Assembly (NCBI RefSeq): GCF_900099825.1
Contig: NZ_LT629693.1
Span: 930,001-994,000 of the forward strand
Direction: 5' to 3'
Source of the DNA: Bradyrhizobium ottawaense
Lineage (GTDB): Bacteria; Pseudomonadota; Alphaproteobacteria; Rhizobiales; Xanthobacteraceae
DNA length: 64,000 nt
Position numbers and translations under genes: made by a program. The notes under the pieces are model-generated. The model had not been told where the DNA came from and made no database searches. It worked only from the letters and a program-made list of their open reading frames with translations. This document shows, in pieces, positions 37,738-47,855 of this stretch; within the stretch, counting starts at the first letter, position 1; every line of letters begins with the position of its first letter.

Positions 37738-37911
37738 GCGTTGGTTCCTGTCTATGACAGGCGAAGAGGGAATGCGATAGGGGGAAACCCCGAAGCGCTG
37801 CCGCCCCCGCGACCGTGACCGGATTAGGTCACTCCAGGCCACTGGCGATAAGCTGGGAAGGTGGAGTGAGTGTTGGGGAAACCCAGAATCCGCAAGCCGG
37901 GAGACCTGCCA
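37738..37911 (+). promoter_or_regulatory. Cobalamin riboswitch 2 (DUF1636-cobW-cobN run)
   Basis: Contains GGTTCC (37743), GAGGGAATGCGAT, the GCCGCCCCCGCGACCGTGA core, and the B12 box AGCCGGGAGACCTGCC (37895-37910). Downstream, TCCTGT at 37989-37994 can pair with ACAGGA at 38017-38022, which is the ribosome binding site of the first gene. This is a plausible translational off-switch. Confidence 0.92.
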
Positions 37912-38026
37912 GCGCACAGACTGAACGGGCGGACGGGGTGTTCCGCGGCCGGTTGGATGCGCTGATCCGTTCGTTCGGTCGCGCCGCCTCCTGTCCTGCC
38001 CTTTCGTATGGAAGCAACAGGACGAG

Positions 38027-38389
38027 ATGATGAGCGTTTCGCTGCATGTCTGCATCACCTGCAAAGCCGGAGAAACCGTACCTGATGGCACGGCCTGTCC
38101 GGGAACACGACTGCATGCCGCGCTGACGGCGGCAGGTGCACCCGAGGCGGTGCAGATTGTGCCGGTGGAATGTCTTTCAGCCTGCTCGCAAGGATGCTCC
38201 GTCGCACTGAGCGCGCCGGGTCGCTGGTCCTATGTCTACGGCCGCCTGTCGGAAAACGACGCTGCCGAAATTCTATCCGGCGCCGCCGCCTATGCCAGCG
38301 CGCCCGACGGCATCGTGCCCTGGCGTCAACGTCCGCAGATTTTCCGCAAGCAAAGCCTTGCCCGCATTCCGCCCATGGTGCTCGCATGA
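38027..38389 (+). CDS. DUF1636 protein with ferredoxin-like cysteine motifs
   Basis: A 120-aa protein with CITC near the N-terminus and CLSACSQGC at about residues 49-57. The four-cysteine pattern resembles thioredoxin-fold 2Fe-2S proteins. It is first behind riboswitch 2 and overlaps cobW by 4 bases, a common pairing in alphaproteobacterial cobalamin loci. A role in cobalt handling or electron transfer to corrinoid reduction is possible but unproven. The ATG at 38030 has better spacing to AGGA than 38027. Confidence 0.8.
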   Translation: MMSVSLHVCITCKAGETVPDGTACPGTRLHAALTAAGAPEAVQIVPVECLSACSQGCSVALSAPGRWSYVYGRLSENDAAEILSGAAAYASAPDGIVPWRQRPQIFRKQSLARIPPMVLA

Positions 38390-39420
38390 CCGATCTGGCC
38401 AAAATACCCGTTACGGTGATCACCGGTTTTCTCGGTTCGGGAAAGACCACGCTGATCCGTCATCTGATGCGCAACCCCGGCGGCAAGCGGCTGGCGATCC
38501 TGGTCAACGAATTCGGCACGCTCGGGGTCGATGGCGACATCCTGAAATCCTGCGCCGACGAAAATTGCCCGGTCGAGAATATCGTCGAGCTCGCCAACGG
38601 CTGCATCTGCTGCACCGTGGCCGATGACTTCATCCCGACGATCGAGGCGTTGATGGCGATGCCGCAGCGACCCGACCACATCCTGATCGAGACCTCCGGG
38701 CTGGCGCTGCCGAAGCCGCTGTTGAAGGCGTTCGACTGGCCCGCGATCCGCTCGCGCATCACGGTCGACGGCGTGATCACGCTGGCCGATGCCGAGGCGG
38801 TGGCGGCCGGACGGTTTGCGCCCGACCTCGATGCGATCGCCGCGCAGCGCGCCGCGGACGACAGCATCGACCACGAAACGCCGCTGTCGGAAGTGTTCGA
38901 GGATCAGGTGTCCTGCGCCGACATCGTGCTGTTGTCGAAGGCCGATCTCGCCGGCGATGCCGGATTGGCCGCCGCGCGTTCGATCATATCGGCGGAGTCG
39001 CCGCGCGCGGTGCCGATGCTGGCGATGACGGACGGCATCATCGATCCGCGCGTCATCCTCGGTCTCAACAGTGCCGCCGAAGACGATATCGCCGCCCGCC
39101 CCTCGCATCACGACGGCGAGGACGACCATGAGCATGACGATTTCGACAGTGTCTCGATCAGCCTGCCGGAGACTCTTGATCCGGAAGTCTTGGCCGAATC
39201 CATCCGCCGGCTTGCGCGCGAGCAGAATATTTTGCGCGTGAAGGGCTACGTGGCGGTCAAGGACAAGCCGATGCGGCTGTTGGTGCAGGCGGTCGGCGAA
39301 CGGGTGCGCAGCCAGTTCGACCGTCCATGGGGCGACAGCCCTCGAACTTCACAGTTGGTCGTGATTGCTGAGCGCCACCACATCGACCGCGCCGCTATTG
39401 AGGCAACACTGGGGGTCTGA
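38386..39420 (+). CDS. cobW: CobW-family GTPase (cobalt chaperone)
   Basis: A 344-aa G3E GTPase with Walker A (TGFLGSGKTTLI, about 12-23), the metal-binding NGCICCTV (CxCC, about 72-79), NKxD-like SKAD, and a His/Asp-rich metal stretch (HHDGEDDHEHDD, about 241-252). CobW loads cobalt for the aerobic chelatase. It overlaps the DUF1636 gene as ATGA and is followed directly by cobN, matching delivery of cobalt to the chelatase. Confidence 0.93.
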   Translation: MTDLAKIPVTVITGFLGSGKTTLIRHLMRNPGGKRLAILVNEFGTLGVDGDILKSCADENCPVENIVELANGCICCTVADDFIPTIEALMAMPQRPDHILIETSGLALPKPLLKAFDWPAIRSRITVDGVITLADAEAVAAGRFAPDLDAIAAQRAADDSIDHETPLSEVFEDQVSCADIVLLSKADLAGDAGLAAARSIISAESPRAVPMLAMTDGIIDPRVILGLNSAAEDDIAARPSHHDGEDDHEHDDFDSVSISLPETLDPEVLAESIRRLAREQNILRVKGYVAVKDKPMRLLVQAVGERVRSQFDRPWGDSPRTSQLVVIAERHHIDRAAIEATLGV

Positions 39421-39426
39421 TCGGGC

Positions 39427-42400
39427 ATGCACGGCGGTTACCGCGACAGCTACGCGCTTGACGAGACGGCGACTGCCTACGATCTGGAGCAGACGCCGGC
39501 GGATCTGGTTGCGCTGTCGCTTTCCGACAGCGATCTCGGCGCCTTCGCGGCGGGCTGGCATCGCGCCAACGGCACGCTGCCGACGCTGCGGCTGGCCAAT
39601 CTGGTGGCGCTGCGCCATCCGATGTCCGTCGACACCTACATTGACGCAACGCTTGCCGACGCCAAGGGGATCCTGATCCGCCTGATCGGTGGCGAGAGCT
39701 ACTGGTCCTACGGCCTGCAACAGGTGCGCGACCTGGCGCAGCGACGCGGCATTGCGCTCGCAGTGCTGCCCGGCGACGGGCGCGAAGATATCAATCTCGA
39801 TGCGTTCTCGACGCTGCCCGTCTCGACCTTGCGGCGGCTTTCCGCGCTGTGCGATGCCGGCGGCGTGTTGGCGGCGCAGGCGGCACTCGCGCAACTGGCG
39901 CTGGCGGCCGGGCTCTATGCCGGGCCGGTTCAGGGCGAGAAGATCGTTCCCGATTACGGCTGGTACGATCCCGCACGCGGGGTTGTCGCCGAGCCGACGC
40001 CAAGCGACCGGCCGTTGATCGTGGTGACGTTCTATCGCTCTTACCTCACCGCCGCCGATACCGGGCCGGTCGATGCGCTGATTGACGCGTTCCGGTCGCG
40101 TGGATTCGAGGCGATCGGACTGTTCGTACCCTCGCTCAAGGCGCCCGGCGCCACCGAATGGACACGCGAGGCGCTTCGCAAGTTGGCTCCGGCCGCCATC
40201 GTCAACGCCACCGCGTTCTCCGCGCGCGGCGATGACGGCACCTCGCCGCTCGATGCGCCGGGGTGTCCGGTGTTTCAGGTCGCGCTGTCGACCGCGCGCA
40301 AACGCGACTGGGTGGCATCGGAGCGCGGATTGTCGTCGGCCGATCTCGCCATGCATGTGGTGCTCCCCGAACTCGACGGGCGTATCTTTGCCGGCGTCAC
40401 CAGTTTCAAATCGCCGGGCAAGCGCGACCCGGATCTGCAATATTCCCGCTTTGCCCATCGCGCCGACAGCGCGCGGATCGAGGCCGTCGCCGATCGCGTC
40501 ACAGGCTGGCATCGGCTGGCGACAACACCTGCGCCATCACGCCGGCTGGCGCTGGTGCTGTCGACCTATCCCGGGCGCGCAGACCAGATGGCGCACGCGG
40601 TGGGGCTGGATGCACTGGCGTCAACCGAAGCGATTTTGTCCGATCTGGCCAAGGAAGGCTACGCGATCACCGATGGAACACCGCTCGCATCGGAACTGTC
40701 GTCGCGAACGCTGACCTGGCCGGTGCAAGACTATCGCGCCACGTTGGCCAGCCTTCCGCAACAACTGCAGACCGCCCTCACCGCCGCTTGGGGCGATCCG
40801 GAAGCCGATCCCGCGGTGCGCGATGGTGCATTCCATTTCGCCGCACTCCATCGCGGCCATGCGCTGGTCGCACTGCAGCCCGAGCGCGGCGAGGTATCGT
40901 CGCGCGATGCAGACTATCATGACCTCGCGCGCACCCCGCGCCACGGCTATGTCGCGTTTTATCTCTGGCTGCGCGCGCAACGCATCGACGCGCTGGTGCA
41001 TGTCGGCGCGCATGGCACGCTGGAATGGCTGCCAGGGAAATCCGTCGCGCTGTCGGAAAGCTGCTGGCCGGAAGCGCTGACGGCGGGACTGCCGGTGATC
41101 TATCCCTTCATCGTCAACGATCCCGGCGAATCCGCGCAGGCCAAACGCCGGATCGGCGCCGTGACGCTCGGACACCTGCCGCCGCCGCAGGCGGCAAGCT
41201 CAATGCCCGCAGGCTTGCTGCGCCTCGAGCAGTTGCTGGATGAGTATTCAACGGCGGATGGCCTGGACCCGGCGCGCCGCGTCCGTCTGGTGGCCGCGGT
41301 TCGCGCCGAGGCACAAGCGGCCGGCGTAGAGCAAGACCTTGGCCTCACCGCTACTTCGACGGCCGCCGAGGCCATCACGCAGATTGACCGGTTTGTCTGC
41401 GACATCAAGGCGAGCCAGTTCGGCGACGGCCTCCATGTCTACGGGCAAGGAACAGGCGAGCGCGAAGGCTTACTTACAGCGCTCGCCGGACGACGGGTCG
41501 CGGCGGGACCATCAGGTTCACCGGCGCGTGGCCGATCGGACGTACTACCGACCGGACGCAACATGTTCTCGGTTGATCCGCGCGCCGTGCCATCCCGCTC
41601 GGCGCATGCGCAAGGCGTGAAGCTGGCCGAGGAATTGCTGCGCCGGCATTTGCAGGATCATGGCGACTGGCCGCGCGCGCTGGTGATCGATCTCTGGGGC
41701 TCCGCGACGATGCGGACCGCGGGCGAGGAATTTGCGATGGCCTTGCATCTCGCCGGCCTCGCGCCGCGCTGGGACATCAATTCCGAACGCGTCAACGGCA
41801 TCGAGGTCGTGCCGCTTGCGTTGCTCGGGCGGCCCCGCATCGACGTGACGCTGCGCGTCTCCGGCCTGTTTCGCGACGTCTTTCCAAATCTGCCGCAGTT
41901 GTTCGAGGCCGGTGCCGCAGCACTGGCCGGCGATGGCGAACCCGACGAAAAAAATCCCTATGCGACGCCTGCGCCGCGCGTGTTCGGACCCCGCCCGGGA
42001 CTTTATGGATTGGCGATGGGCGCAGCGCTGGAAGACTACAGCGCCGAGGGCCGCGCCACGCTGGGCGAAGCCTGGCTCGCCGGATCGGAATGGGCGATCG
42101 ACGCGCAGGGCAAAAGCCGGCAGGATCGCGCGGCGCTGGAAACACGCGTCCTCGCCGCCGACGGCTTTGCCCATGTGCAGGATCTCGCCGAGAGCGATCT
42201 GTTGCTGGCGTCGGACTACGCGACGCATGAAGGCGGCTTCGCCGCCGCTGTCGCGCGGCTGGGTGGAGAAGCGCCCCCGCTCTATCATCTCGACACGACG
42301 CAGCCCGATGCACCGCGATCGCGCACCCTGCCGGAGGAAATCGCCCGCGTGGTCCGCGCCCGCGCCGCCAATCCGGCCTGGGCCAGCGGCATGATGCGTC

Positions 42401-42666
42401 ACGGCTTTCGCGGCGCGGCCGAACTCACCATGACGCTCGATAACCTCGCCGCCTTCGCGCACCTGACGCGCGACGTCCCCCACCATCTGTTCGACCTCTA
42501 TTACGAGGCAACCTTGGGCCGGTCCGATCTGGTGGATTTCATGACGCGCGAAAACCCGGCGGCGCTCGCGGCCATGCGGGCGCGGTTCGACGCGCTGCGT
42601 GAAGCCGGCCTGTGGTCGACCCGGCGCAACTCGATTGCGATGCAATTGGGAGCCGCCCATGGCTGA
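39427..42666 (+). CDS. cobN: Aerobic cobaltochelatase subunit CobN
   Basis: A 1079-aa large subunit of the ATP-dependent CobNST chelatase that inserts cobalt into hydrogenobyrinic acid a,c-diamide. Family blocks include [20 protein letters not shown] and [16 protein letters not shown]. It is shorter than the roughly 1,270-aa P. denitrificans protein. The AAA partners CobS and CobT are not in the window, so they must lie elsewhere. The stop overlaps cobG by 8 bases. Confidence 0.93.
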   Translation: MHGGYRDSYALDETATAYDLEQTPADLVALSLSDSDLGAFAAGWHRANGTLPTLRLANLVALRHPMSVDTYIDATLADAKGILIRLIGGESYWSYGLQQVRDLAQRRGIALAVLPGDGREDINLDAFSTLPVSTLRRLSALCDAGGVLAAQAALAQLALAAGLYAGPVQGEKIVPDYGWYDPARGVVAEPTPSDRPLIVVTFYRSYLTAADTGPVDALIDAFRSRGFEAIGLFVPSLKAPGATEWTREALRKLAPAAIVNATAFSARGDDGTSPLDAPGCPVFQVALSTARKRDWVASERGLSSADLAMHVVLPELDGRIFAGVTSFKSPGKRDPDLQYSRFAHRADSARIEAVADRVTGWHRLATTPAPSRRLALVLSTYPGRADQMAHAVGLDALASTEAILSDLAKEGYAITDGTPLASELSSRTLTWPVQDYRATLASLPQQLQTALTAAWGDPEADPAVRDGAFHFAALHRGHALVALQPERGEVSSRDADYHDLARTPRHGYVAFYLWLRAQRIDALVHVGAHGTLEWLPGKSVALSESCWPEALTAGLPVIYPFIVNDPGESAQAKRRIGAVTLGHLPPPQAASSMPAGLLRLEQLLDEYSTADGLDPARRVRLVAAVRAEAQAAGVEQDLGLTATSTAAEAITQIDRFVCDIKASQFGDGLHVYGQGTGEREGLLTALAGRRVAAGPSGSPARGRSDVLPTGRNMFSVDPRAVPSRSAHAQGVKLAEELLRRHLQDHGDWPRALVIDLWGSATMRTAGEEFAMALHLAGLAPRWDINSERVNGIEVVPLALLGRPRIDVTLRVSGLFRDVFPNLPQLFEAGAAALAGDGEPDEKNPYATPAPRVFGPRPGLYGLAMGAALEDYSAEGRATLGEAWLAGSEWAIDAQGKSRQDRAALETRVLAADGFAHVQDLAESDLLLASDYATHEGGFAAAVARLGGEAPPLYHLDTTQPDAPRSRTLPEEIARVVRARAANPAWASGMMRHGFRGAAELTMTLDNLAAFAHLTRDVPHHLFDLYYEATLGRSDLVDFMTRENPAALAAMRARFDALREAGLWSTRRNSIAMQLGAAHG

Positions 42667-43822
42667 GCCGATCATCCAGGGCTGGTGTCCCGGGGCGTTG
42701 CGCCCGATGCTGTCGGGTGACGGCTGGGTCCTTCGCGTGCGCCCGCCCGGTGGGCGGCTCGCGCCACCGCAGGCGCGCGAGATCGCACGGCTCGCGCGCG
42801 CCCATGGGAACGGCGTGATCGATCTCTCCTCGCGCGCCAACATTCATTTGCGCGGCGTCACCGAACACAGCTACGCGCCCCTGATCGAGGGCCTCGACGC
42901 GCTTGGCCTGATCGACGAAAACCCCGAAGCTGAAGAACGCCGTAACATCGTGGTTTCGCCGTTCTGGACGACCGATGACGGCAGCGTCGAACTGGCGGGG
43001 GCACTGGCGAAATCGCTGACCGCGCCGGACGCGCCCCACCTGCCAGCCAAATTCGGTTTCGCGATCGATTGCGGACCGCAGCCGGTTCTGACCAACGTGT
43101 CGGCAGACATCCGGCTCGAGCGCAACGCCGACGGCGGATTGATTTGTCGCGCCAATGGCGCTGCGAAGGCCGCGCGTGTATCGACGGAAACGGCTGTAAG
43201 CACCATGCTGGCGCTTGCCGACTGGTTCGTGCAATCGGGTGGGGTTTCCGGAGAGCGCGGCCGAATGGCGGCGCATCTGGCGCGCGGCGCGGTGCTGCCG
43301 GACATCTTTACGGAAGTCCCTGCCCCATCGGTCGCCAAATATTCTCCCGAGCCGGGTCCGGTCGCGCAAGGCGTGCTGGTCGGTTTCGAGTTCGGTCAGG
43401 TGCCGGCCGAACTGCTTGCCGCGCTCTTGGGCCTTGGCGCGCTGCGCGTGACGCCGTGGCGCATGCTGCTGATTGAAGGTATCAGCGCCATGCCCGATCT
43501 GCCGGGCCTGATCACGCGCCCGCACGATCCGATGCTGCGCGTGATTGCCTGCACCGGCGCACCCGGGTGCCTGCAGGCCGCGCAGCCGACGCGCGCGCTG
43601 GCGCGATCGCTGGCGCCCCATTTGCCCGACGGTACCGTCCTGCATGTGTCGGGGTGTGCCAAAGGCTGCGCGCATCCCGGCGCTACGACCCTGACGCTGA
43701 CGGCACAAGCCGAGGGGTTTGACCTGATCCGCGACGGTCATGCGCGGGACCTGCCTTTGCGCTGGGGACTGACGGCCGAGTATCTCTCCGCTCACCCCGC
43801 CCTCCTGCGCGAGGCGCTGTGA
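42659..43822 (+). CDS. cobG: Precorrin-3B synthase
   Basis: A 387-aa monooxygenase of the sulfite/nitrite-reductase-like fold that hydroxylates precorrin-3A with oxygen, setting up ring contraction. The Fe-S ligands are in CTGAPGC (about 298) and CAKGCAHPG (about 334). Its presence marks the oxygen-dependent pathway. The ATG overlaps the cobN end, and the stop overlaps the cobH start (TGATG). Confidence 0.93.
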   Translation: MAEPIIQGWCPGALRPMLSGDGWVLRVRPPGGRLAPPQAREIARLARAHGNGVIDLSSRANIHLRGVTEHSYAPLIEGLDALGLIDENPEAEERRNIVVSPFWTTDDGSVELAGALAKSLTAPDAPHLPAKFGFAIDCGPQPVLTNVSADIRLERNADGGLICRANGAAKAARVSTETAVSTMLALADWFVQSGGVSGERGRMAAHLARGAVLPDIFTEVPAPSVAKYSPEPGPVAQGVLVGFEFGQVPAELLAALLGLGALRVTPWRMLLIEGISAMPDLPGLITRPHDPMLRVIACTGAPGCLQAAQPTRALARSLAPHLPDGTVLHVSGCAKGCAHPGATTLTLTAQAEGFDLIRDGHARDLPLRWGLTAEYLSAHPALLREAL

Positions 43823-44451
43823 TGCCTCACACTTACGAAGCCGACGGCGCGGCGATCTATCGCAAGTCCTTTGCCACGATCCGGGCGGAAGCCAATCTCA
43901 GCCGCTTCACGAGGGAAGAAGAAGTCGTGGTGGTTCGCATGATCCATGCCGCCGGCATGGTCGGGCTGGAACAGCACGTCCGCTTTTCACCCGGCATGGC
44001 TTTGGCTGCACGCGCGGCCCTCGAAGCCGGTGCGCCGATCCTGTGCGATGCGCGGATGGTGAGCGAGGGCATCACCCGGCCGCGGCTGCCGGCCAACAAT
44101 GAAGTGATCTGTACGCTGCATGATCCTGGTGTGCCTGAGCTCGCGCGCAAAATCGGCAATACCCGCTCGGCCGCGGCGGTCGAACTGTGGCGACCGCACC
44201 TCGCAGGCGCGGTCGTCGCCATCGGCAATGCGCCGACCGCCTTGTTCCACCTGCTCAACATGCTGGAAGACCCTGACTGCCCGCGCCCGGCCGCCATCGT
44301 CGGTTGCCCGGTCGGCTTTGTCGGCGCCGCCGAATCGAAGGAAGCGTTGATATCGGCACCGCCGGTGCCGTCGCTGATTATCGCGGGACGGCTCGGCGGG
44401 TCTGCTATTACCGTTGCGGCCATCAACGCGCTCGCAAGCCGCAAGGAATAG
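43822..44451 (+). CDS. cobH: Precorrin-8X methylmutase
   Basis: A 209-aa enzyme that moves the C11 methyl to C12, yielding hydrogenobyrinic acid. It has the catalytic His region VVVRMIHAAGM, a RFSPGMALAAR segment and VGCPVGFVGAAESKEAL. The start at 43822 shares the TGATG junction with cobG. cobI follows after 3 bases. Confidence 0.94.
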   Translation: MPHTYEADGAAIYRKSFATIRAEANLSRFTREEEVVVVRMIHAAGMVGLEQHVRFSPGMALAARAALEAGAPILCDARMVSEGITRPRLPANNEVICTLHDPGVPELARKIGNTRSAAAVELWRPHLAGAVVAIGNAPTALFHLLNMLEDPDCPRPAAIVGCPVGFVGAAESKEALISAPPVPSLIIAGRLGGSAITVAAINALASRKE

Positions 44452-44454
44452 ATT

Positions 44455-45186
44455 GTGGGCAAGATCATCTGCACCGGCCTCGGCCCCGGCGATCCCGACC
44501 TGATCAGCGTTCGATCAGACCGGCTGATCCGCGCCGCGCGTCATGTTGCGTATTTCCGTAAATTTGGCCGGCCGGGCCAGGCGCGCCGCATCGTCGAAGG
44601 CATGCTGGCGCCCGACGTGACGGAATACCCGATGGAGTACCCGGTCACGACCGAACTGCCGTTCGGCAGCGCCGAATACAATCGGCTATTGGCCTCGTTC
44701 TACGACGACTGGGCACTGCGGCTTGCGGGTCTGGCCGCAACGAACGACGTCGTCGTGCTCTGCGAGGGTGATCCGCTGTTCTATGGTTCCTTCATGCATC
44801 TTCAAACCCGGCTGCAAGGGCGCGCCGAGGTCGAGATCGTGCCGGGGATCAACGGCATGACCGGGTGCTGGAACGCCACCGGAATTCCTATCACCTGGGG
44901 CGACGATGTTCTTTCCGTTCTGATGGGCACGCTGCCTGAGGACGATCTGCTGCGTCACATGCAAAGCGCCGATGCGCTGGTGGTGATGAAGACCGGACGC
45001 AATCTGCCAAAAGTGCGCCGCGCACTCGAACGCGCCGGCAGGCTTGACGACGCGTGGCTGGTCGAGCGCGGCACCATGCCCGGCCAGCGCGTGATGCGGC
45101 TCGCCGAAACCGAGATCGGCGAATGCCCCTACTTCGCAACCATTCTGGTCCACGGCCAGGGCCGCCGTCCGGAGCTGGAGGAATGA
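44455..45186 (+). CDS. cobI: Precorrin-2 C20-methyltransferase
   Basis: A 243-aa SAM-dependent tetrapyrrole methylase with the family motifs ICTGLGPGDPDLISV, the CEGDPLFYGSFMHL loop and VPGINGMTGCW. It adds the C20 methyl that is later lost during ring contraction. It starts with GTG, AAGGAA being 5 to 6 bases upstream. Its end overlaps cobJ (GGAATGA). Confidence 0.93.
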   Translation: MGKIICTGLGPGDPDLISVRSDRLIRAARHVAYFRKFGRPGQARRIVEGMLAPDVTEYPMEYPVTTELPFGSAEYNRLLASFYDDWALRLAGLAATNDVVVLCEGDPLFYGSFMHLQTRLQGRAEVEIVPGINGMTGCWNATGIPITWGDDVLSVLMGTLPEDDLLRHMQSADALVVMKTGRNLPKVRRALERAGRLDDAWLVERGTMPGQRVMRLAETEIGECPYFATILVHGQGRRPELEE

Positions 45187-45917
45187 CCGGCTCGCTGGTG
45201 GTCGCAGGCCTCGGCCCCGGAGATCAAGCGCTGGTGACGCCAGAGGTCACCGCGGCGCTGGCGGCTGCGACCGACGTCGTCGGCTATATCCCCTATGTCG
45301 CGCGCGTCGCGCCGCGCGGGGGCCTGACGCTGCACGCCTCCGACAATCGGGTCGAGCTGCAGCGGGCGAACGAGGCGCTTGAACTCGCCGCCGCTGGCCG
45401 GCACGTGGTGATCGTCTCGTCGGGCGATCCCGGCGTGTTCGCGATGGCATCGGCCGTGTTCGAAGCCCTGGAGAAAAGTCCGGCGCTGCACAACCTCGAT
45501 ATCCGCGTGCTTCCCGGCATCACGGCGATGCTGGCCGCGGCTGCCCGCGCCGGTGCGCCGCTCGGCCACGATTTTTGCGCCATCAACCTCAGCGACAATC
45601 TGAAACCGTGGGCGCTGGTGGAACGCCGGCTTCGGCTTGCCGCGGAAGCCGACTTCGCGATGGCGTTCTACAATCCCCGCTCCGCCGCCCGCCCGCATCA
45701 GTTCGCGCGCGCGCTGGAAATTTTGCGCGAGGCCTGCGGTCCTGATCGGCTGATCATTTTCGCGCGCGCGGTGACGACGCCAGAGGAACGCATCGAGACG
45801 GTGACGCTGGCCGAAGCCCGGCCCGAGATGGCCGACATGCGCACCGTCGTGCTGGTCGGAAATTCTTCCACACGCCGGGTCGGGCGTTACATCTATACAC
45901 CGAGGCACGCCGATTGA
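45183..45917 (+). CDS. cobJ: Precorrin-3B C17-methyltransferase
   Basis: A 244-aa SAM-dependent methylase that methylates C17 and drives ring contraction. Motifs are VAGLGPGDQALVTPE, SSGDPGVFAMAS, LPGITAMLAAAARAGAPLGH and AFYNPRS. The ATG overlaps the cobI stop. Its 3' end overlaps the convergent cobK gene by 25 bases, so the two mRNAs are complementary there. Confidence 0.93.
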   Translation: MTGSLVVAGLGPGDQALVTPEVTAALAAATDVVGYIPYVARVAPRGGLTLHASDNRVELQRANEALELAAAGRHVVIVSSGDPGVFAMASAVFEALEKSPALHNLDIRVLPGITAMLAAAARAGAPLGHDFCAINLSDNLKPWALVERRLRLAAEADFAMAFYNPRSAARPHQFARALEILREACGPDRLIIFARAVTTPEERIETVTLAEARPEMADMRTVVLVGNSSTRRVGRYIYTPRHAD

Positions 45918-46651
45918 GTGAGCCAGCGCATAATCTCATCCGCGCTCTGCGCTGTCCTGCGCTCCGGCAGGCTGGGACGGTCAATCATGATGACCGGCAG
46001 ACCGAGCGCGCGCGCGGCGTCGAGCTTGGCCTTGGCGCCTTCGCCGCCCGCGTTCCGAGCAACGACGTGCGTGATGCGGTGCTCGCGCAGCAGCGCGAGG
46101 TCGCCTTCCGTCGTGAACGGTCCACGCGCCAACACGATCTCGGCCTTCGGCAGCGGCAACGCCGTATCGGGAGCATCGACCAGCCGCAGCAGATAGAAGT
46201 GCTGTGGCTGCACAGCGAACGGGGTGAGATGCTGCCTGCCGATGGCAAGAAAGATCCGTGCCGGCTGATCCGGCAACGCTGCAGCCGCCTTCTCGACAGT
46301 CGCGACATGCTGCCATTTATCGCCCGGCCCCGCCGCCCACGGCTCGCGCAGAAAAGCGATCAGCGGCGTGGCAGTCTTCGCGCAGGCCTCCACGGCGTTG
46401 CGGCTGATCTGGCTCGCGAACGGATGCGTGGCATCGATCACATGGGTGATCTGTTCGTGCCTGATATATTCGGCGAGCCCGTCGACGCCGCCAAAACCGC
46501 CGACCCGCGTCGGCAAGGGTTGCGCAACCGGCGTCGCGGTGCGACCAGCATAGGAGTAGACTCCCGCCACTCCGGCCGCAGCAAGCTCGCGGCCGATCCG
46601 GCTGGCCTCCGTCGTGCCGCCCAGGAGAAGGACGCGAAGGACGCGCATCAT
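45893..46651 (-). CDS. cobK: Precorrin-6A reductase, antisense within the cob run
   Basis: A 252-aa NADPH-dependent reductase that forms precorrin-6B. It shows VLLLGGTTEASRIGREL, HVIDATHPFASQISRNA, and REPWAAGPGDKW. The ATG at 46651 has GGGGAGGAG about 6 to 8 bases upstream, located inside the first codons of cobL. It is the only gene of this run on the minus strand. It overlaps cobJ tail to tail by 25 bases and cobL head to head by 2 bases. Confidence 0.92.
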   Translation of the reverse strand: MMRVLRVLLLGGTTEASRIGRELAAAGVAGVYSYAGRTATPVAQPLPTRVGGFGGVDGLAEYIRHEQITHVIDATHPFASQISRNAVEACAKTATPLIAFLREPWAAGPGDKWQHVATVEKAAAALPDQPARIFLAIGRQHLTPFAVQPQHFYLLRLVDAPDTALPLPKAEIVLARGPFTTEGDLALLREHRITHVVARNAGGEGAKAKLDAARALGLPVIMIDRPSLPERRTAQSADEIMRWLTQSACLGV

Positions 46652-47855
46652 GTCTGACTCCTCCCCTCGCTTGGCGGCCGATCCCTGGCTCGCGATCGTC
46701 GGCATCGGCGAAGATGGCCTTACGGGTTTGTCGCAATCAAGTCGAGATGCGCTGGCGAAAGCGGAAATCGTCTTCGGCGGGTCGCGCCACCTCCGGCTTG
46801 CCGAAATCGACGCGCGCGGACGGCCGTGGCCCGTCCCGTTTTCGGTGGACCCGGTGCTGGAGTGCCGCGGCCGGAAGGTCGCGGTTCTGGCGTCCGGCGA
46901 TCCGTTCTGGCACGGCGCCGGCGGCAGCCTCGCGGCACATCTTGCGCCCGGCGAGTGGATCGCCTTTCCCGCAGCCTCGACCTTTTCGCTCGCCGCGGCG
47001 CGATTGGGCTGGCGGCTGGAAGAGGTCACCTGCCTCGGCCTTCACGCCGCCCCCTTCGAAACATTGCTTCCGCATCTGGCGCCGGCGCGGCATGCGATAT
47101 GTCTGCTGCGGGATGGCAACGCCGCCGGCGAGCTGGCTGCGTGGCTGACCCGACAAGGTTTCGGCGCGTCATCCCTGTGCGTGATGGAATCTCTTGGCGG
47201 CGCCGGCGAACGAATCCGCACGACGCAGGCCGCACGCTTTGACCTCGCTGACGTGGCCGCTCCGGTCGCGGTCGCAATTTCGGCGGCGGGCGCGGCGGGA
47301 CTGCCGCGAACATCGGGGTTGCCGGACGAGGCCTTTATCCATGATGGGCAGATCACCAAGCGCCCGATGCGGGCGCTGACGTTGTCGGCGCTGGCGCCGC
47401 GGCCCGGGGAAATATTGTGGGACATCGGCGCGGGGTCGGGATCGATCTCGGTGGAATGGTGCCTCGCCGGCGGCCGCGCGTTTGCAATCGAGACACGATC
47501 CGATCGGGCCGCGAATATTCGAGCCAACGCCGCAGCATTCGGCGTCGCGAACAGCCTGACGATCGTGGACGGAACGGCACCGGTGGCACTCGCAAAACTG
47601 CCGTCTCCGAATGCCGTCTTCGTCGGTGGCGGCAACGAACAGTCCTTGTTCGATGCGCTGTGGGCGATGATTCCTGAGGGAACGCGGTTGGTGGTCAACG
47701 CGGTGACGCTGGAAACCGAAGCGCTGCTTCTGACCGAGCATAACCGCCATGGCGGCGAATTGCTGCGCATCGAGCTTGCACAAGCGGCCCCCTTGGGAAG
47801 CATGCGCGGCTGGATGCCCTCGCGTCCGCTGGTGCAGTGGAGAGTGGTGCGATGA
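46650..47855 (+). CDS. cobL: Precorrin-6B C5,15-methyltransferase (decarboxylating), CbiE-CbiT fusion
   Basis: A 401-aa bifunctional enzyme. The N-terminal CbiE part (WLAIVGIGEDGLTGLS) methylates C5 and C15. The C-terminal CbiT part (LWDIGAGSGSISVEWCLAGG) decarboxylates the C12 acetate. The ATG at 46650 has GAAGGA 8 bases upstream, inside the 5' codons of cobK on the other strand. cobE follows with overlapping codons (GCGATGA). Confidence 0.94.
   Translation: MSDSSPRLAADPWLAIVGIGEDGLTGLSQSSRDALAKAEIVFGGSRHLRLAEIDARGRPWPVPFSVDPVLECRGRKVAVLASGDPFWHGAGGSLAAHLAPGEWIAFPAASTFSLAAARLGWRLEEVTCLGLHAAPFETLLPHLAPARHAICLLRDGNAAGELAAWLTRQGFGASSLCVMESLGGAGERIRTTQAARFDLADVAAPVAVAISAAGAAGLPRTSGLPDEAFIHDGQITKRPMRALTLSALAPRPGEILWDIGAGSGSISVEWCLAGGRAFAIETRSDRAANIRANAAAFGVANSLTIVDGTAPVALAKLPSPNAVFVGGGNEQSLFDALWAMIPEGTRLVVNAVTLETEALLLTEHNRHGGELLRIELAQAAPLGSMRGWMPSRPLVQWRVVR

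Noticed and set aside
46652..47029. N-terminal extension of cobK into cobL
   Set aside because: CobK proteins begin at the VLLLGGTTEAS segment; the extension is only an antisense frame of cobL.
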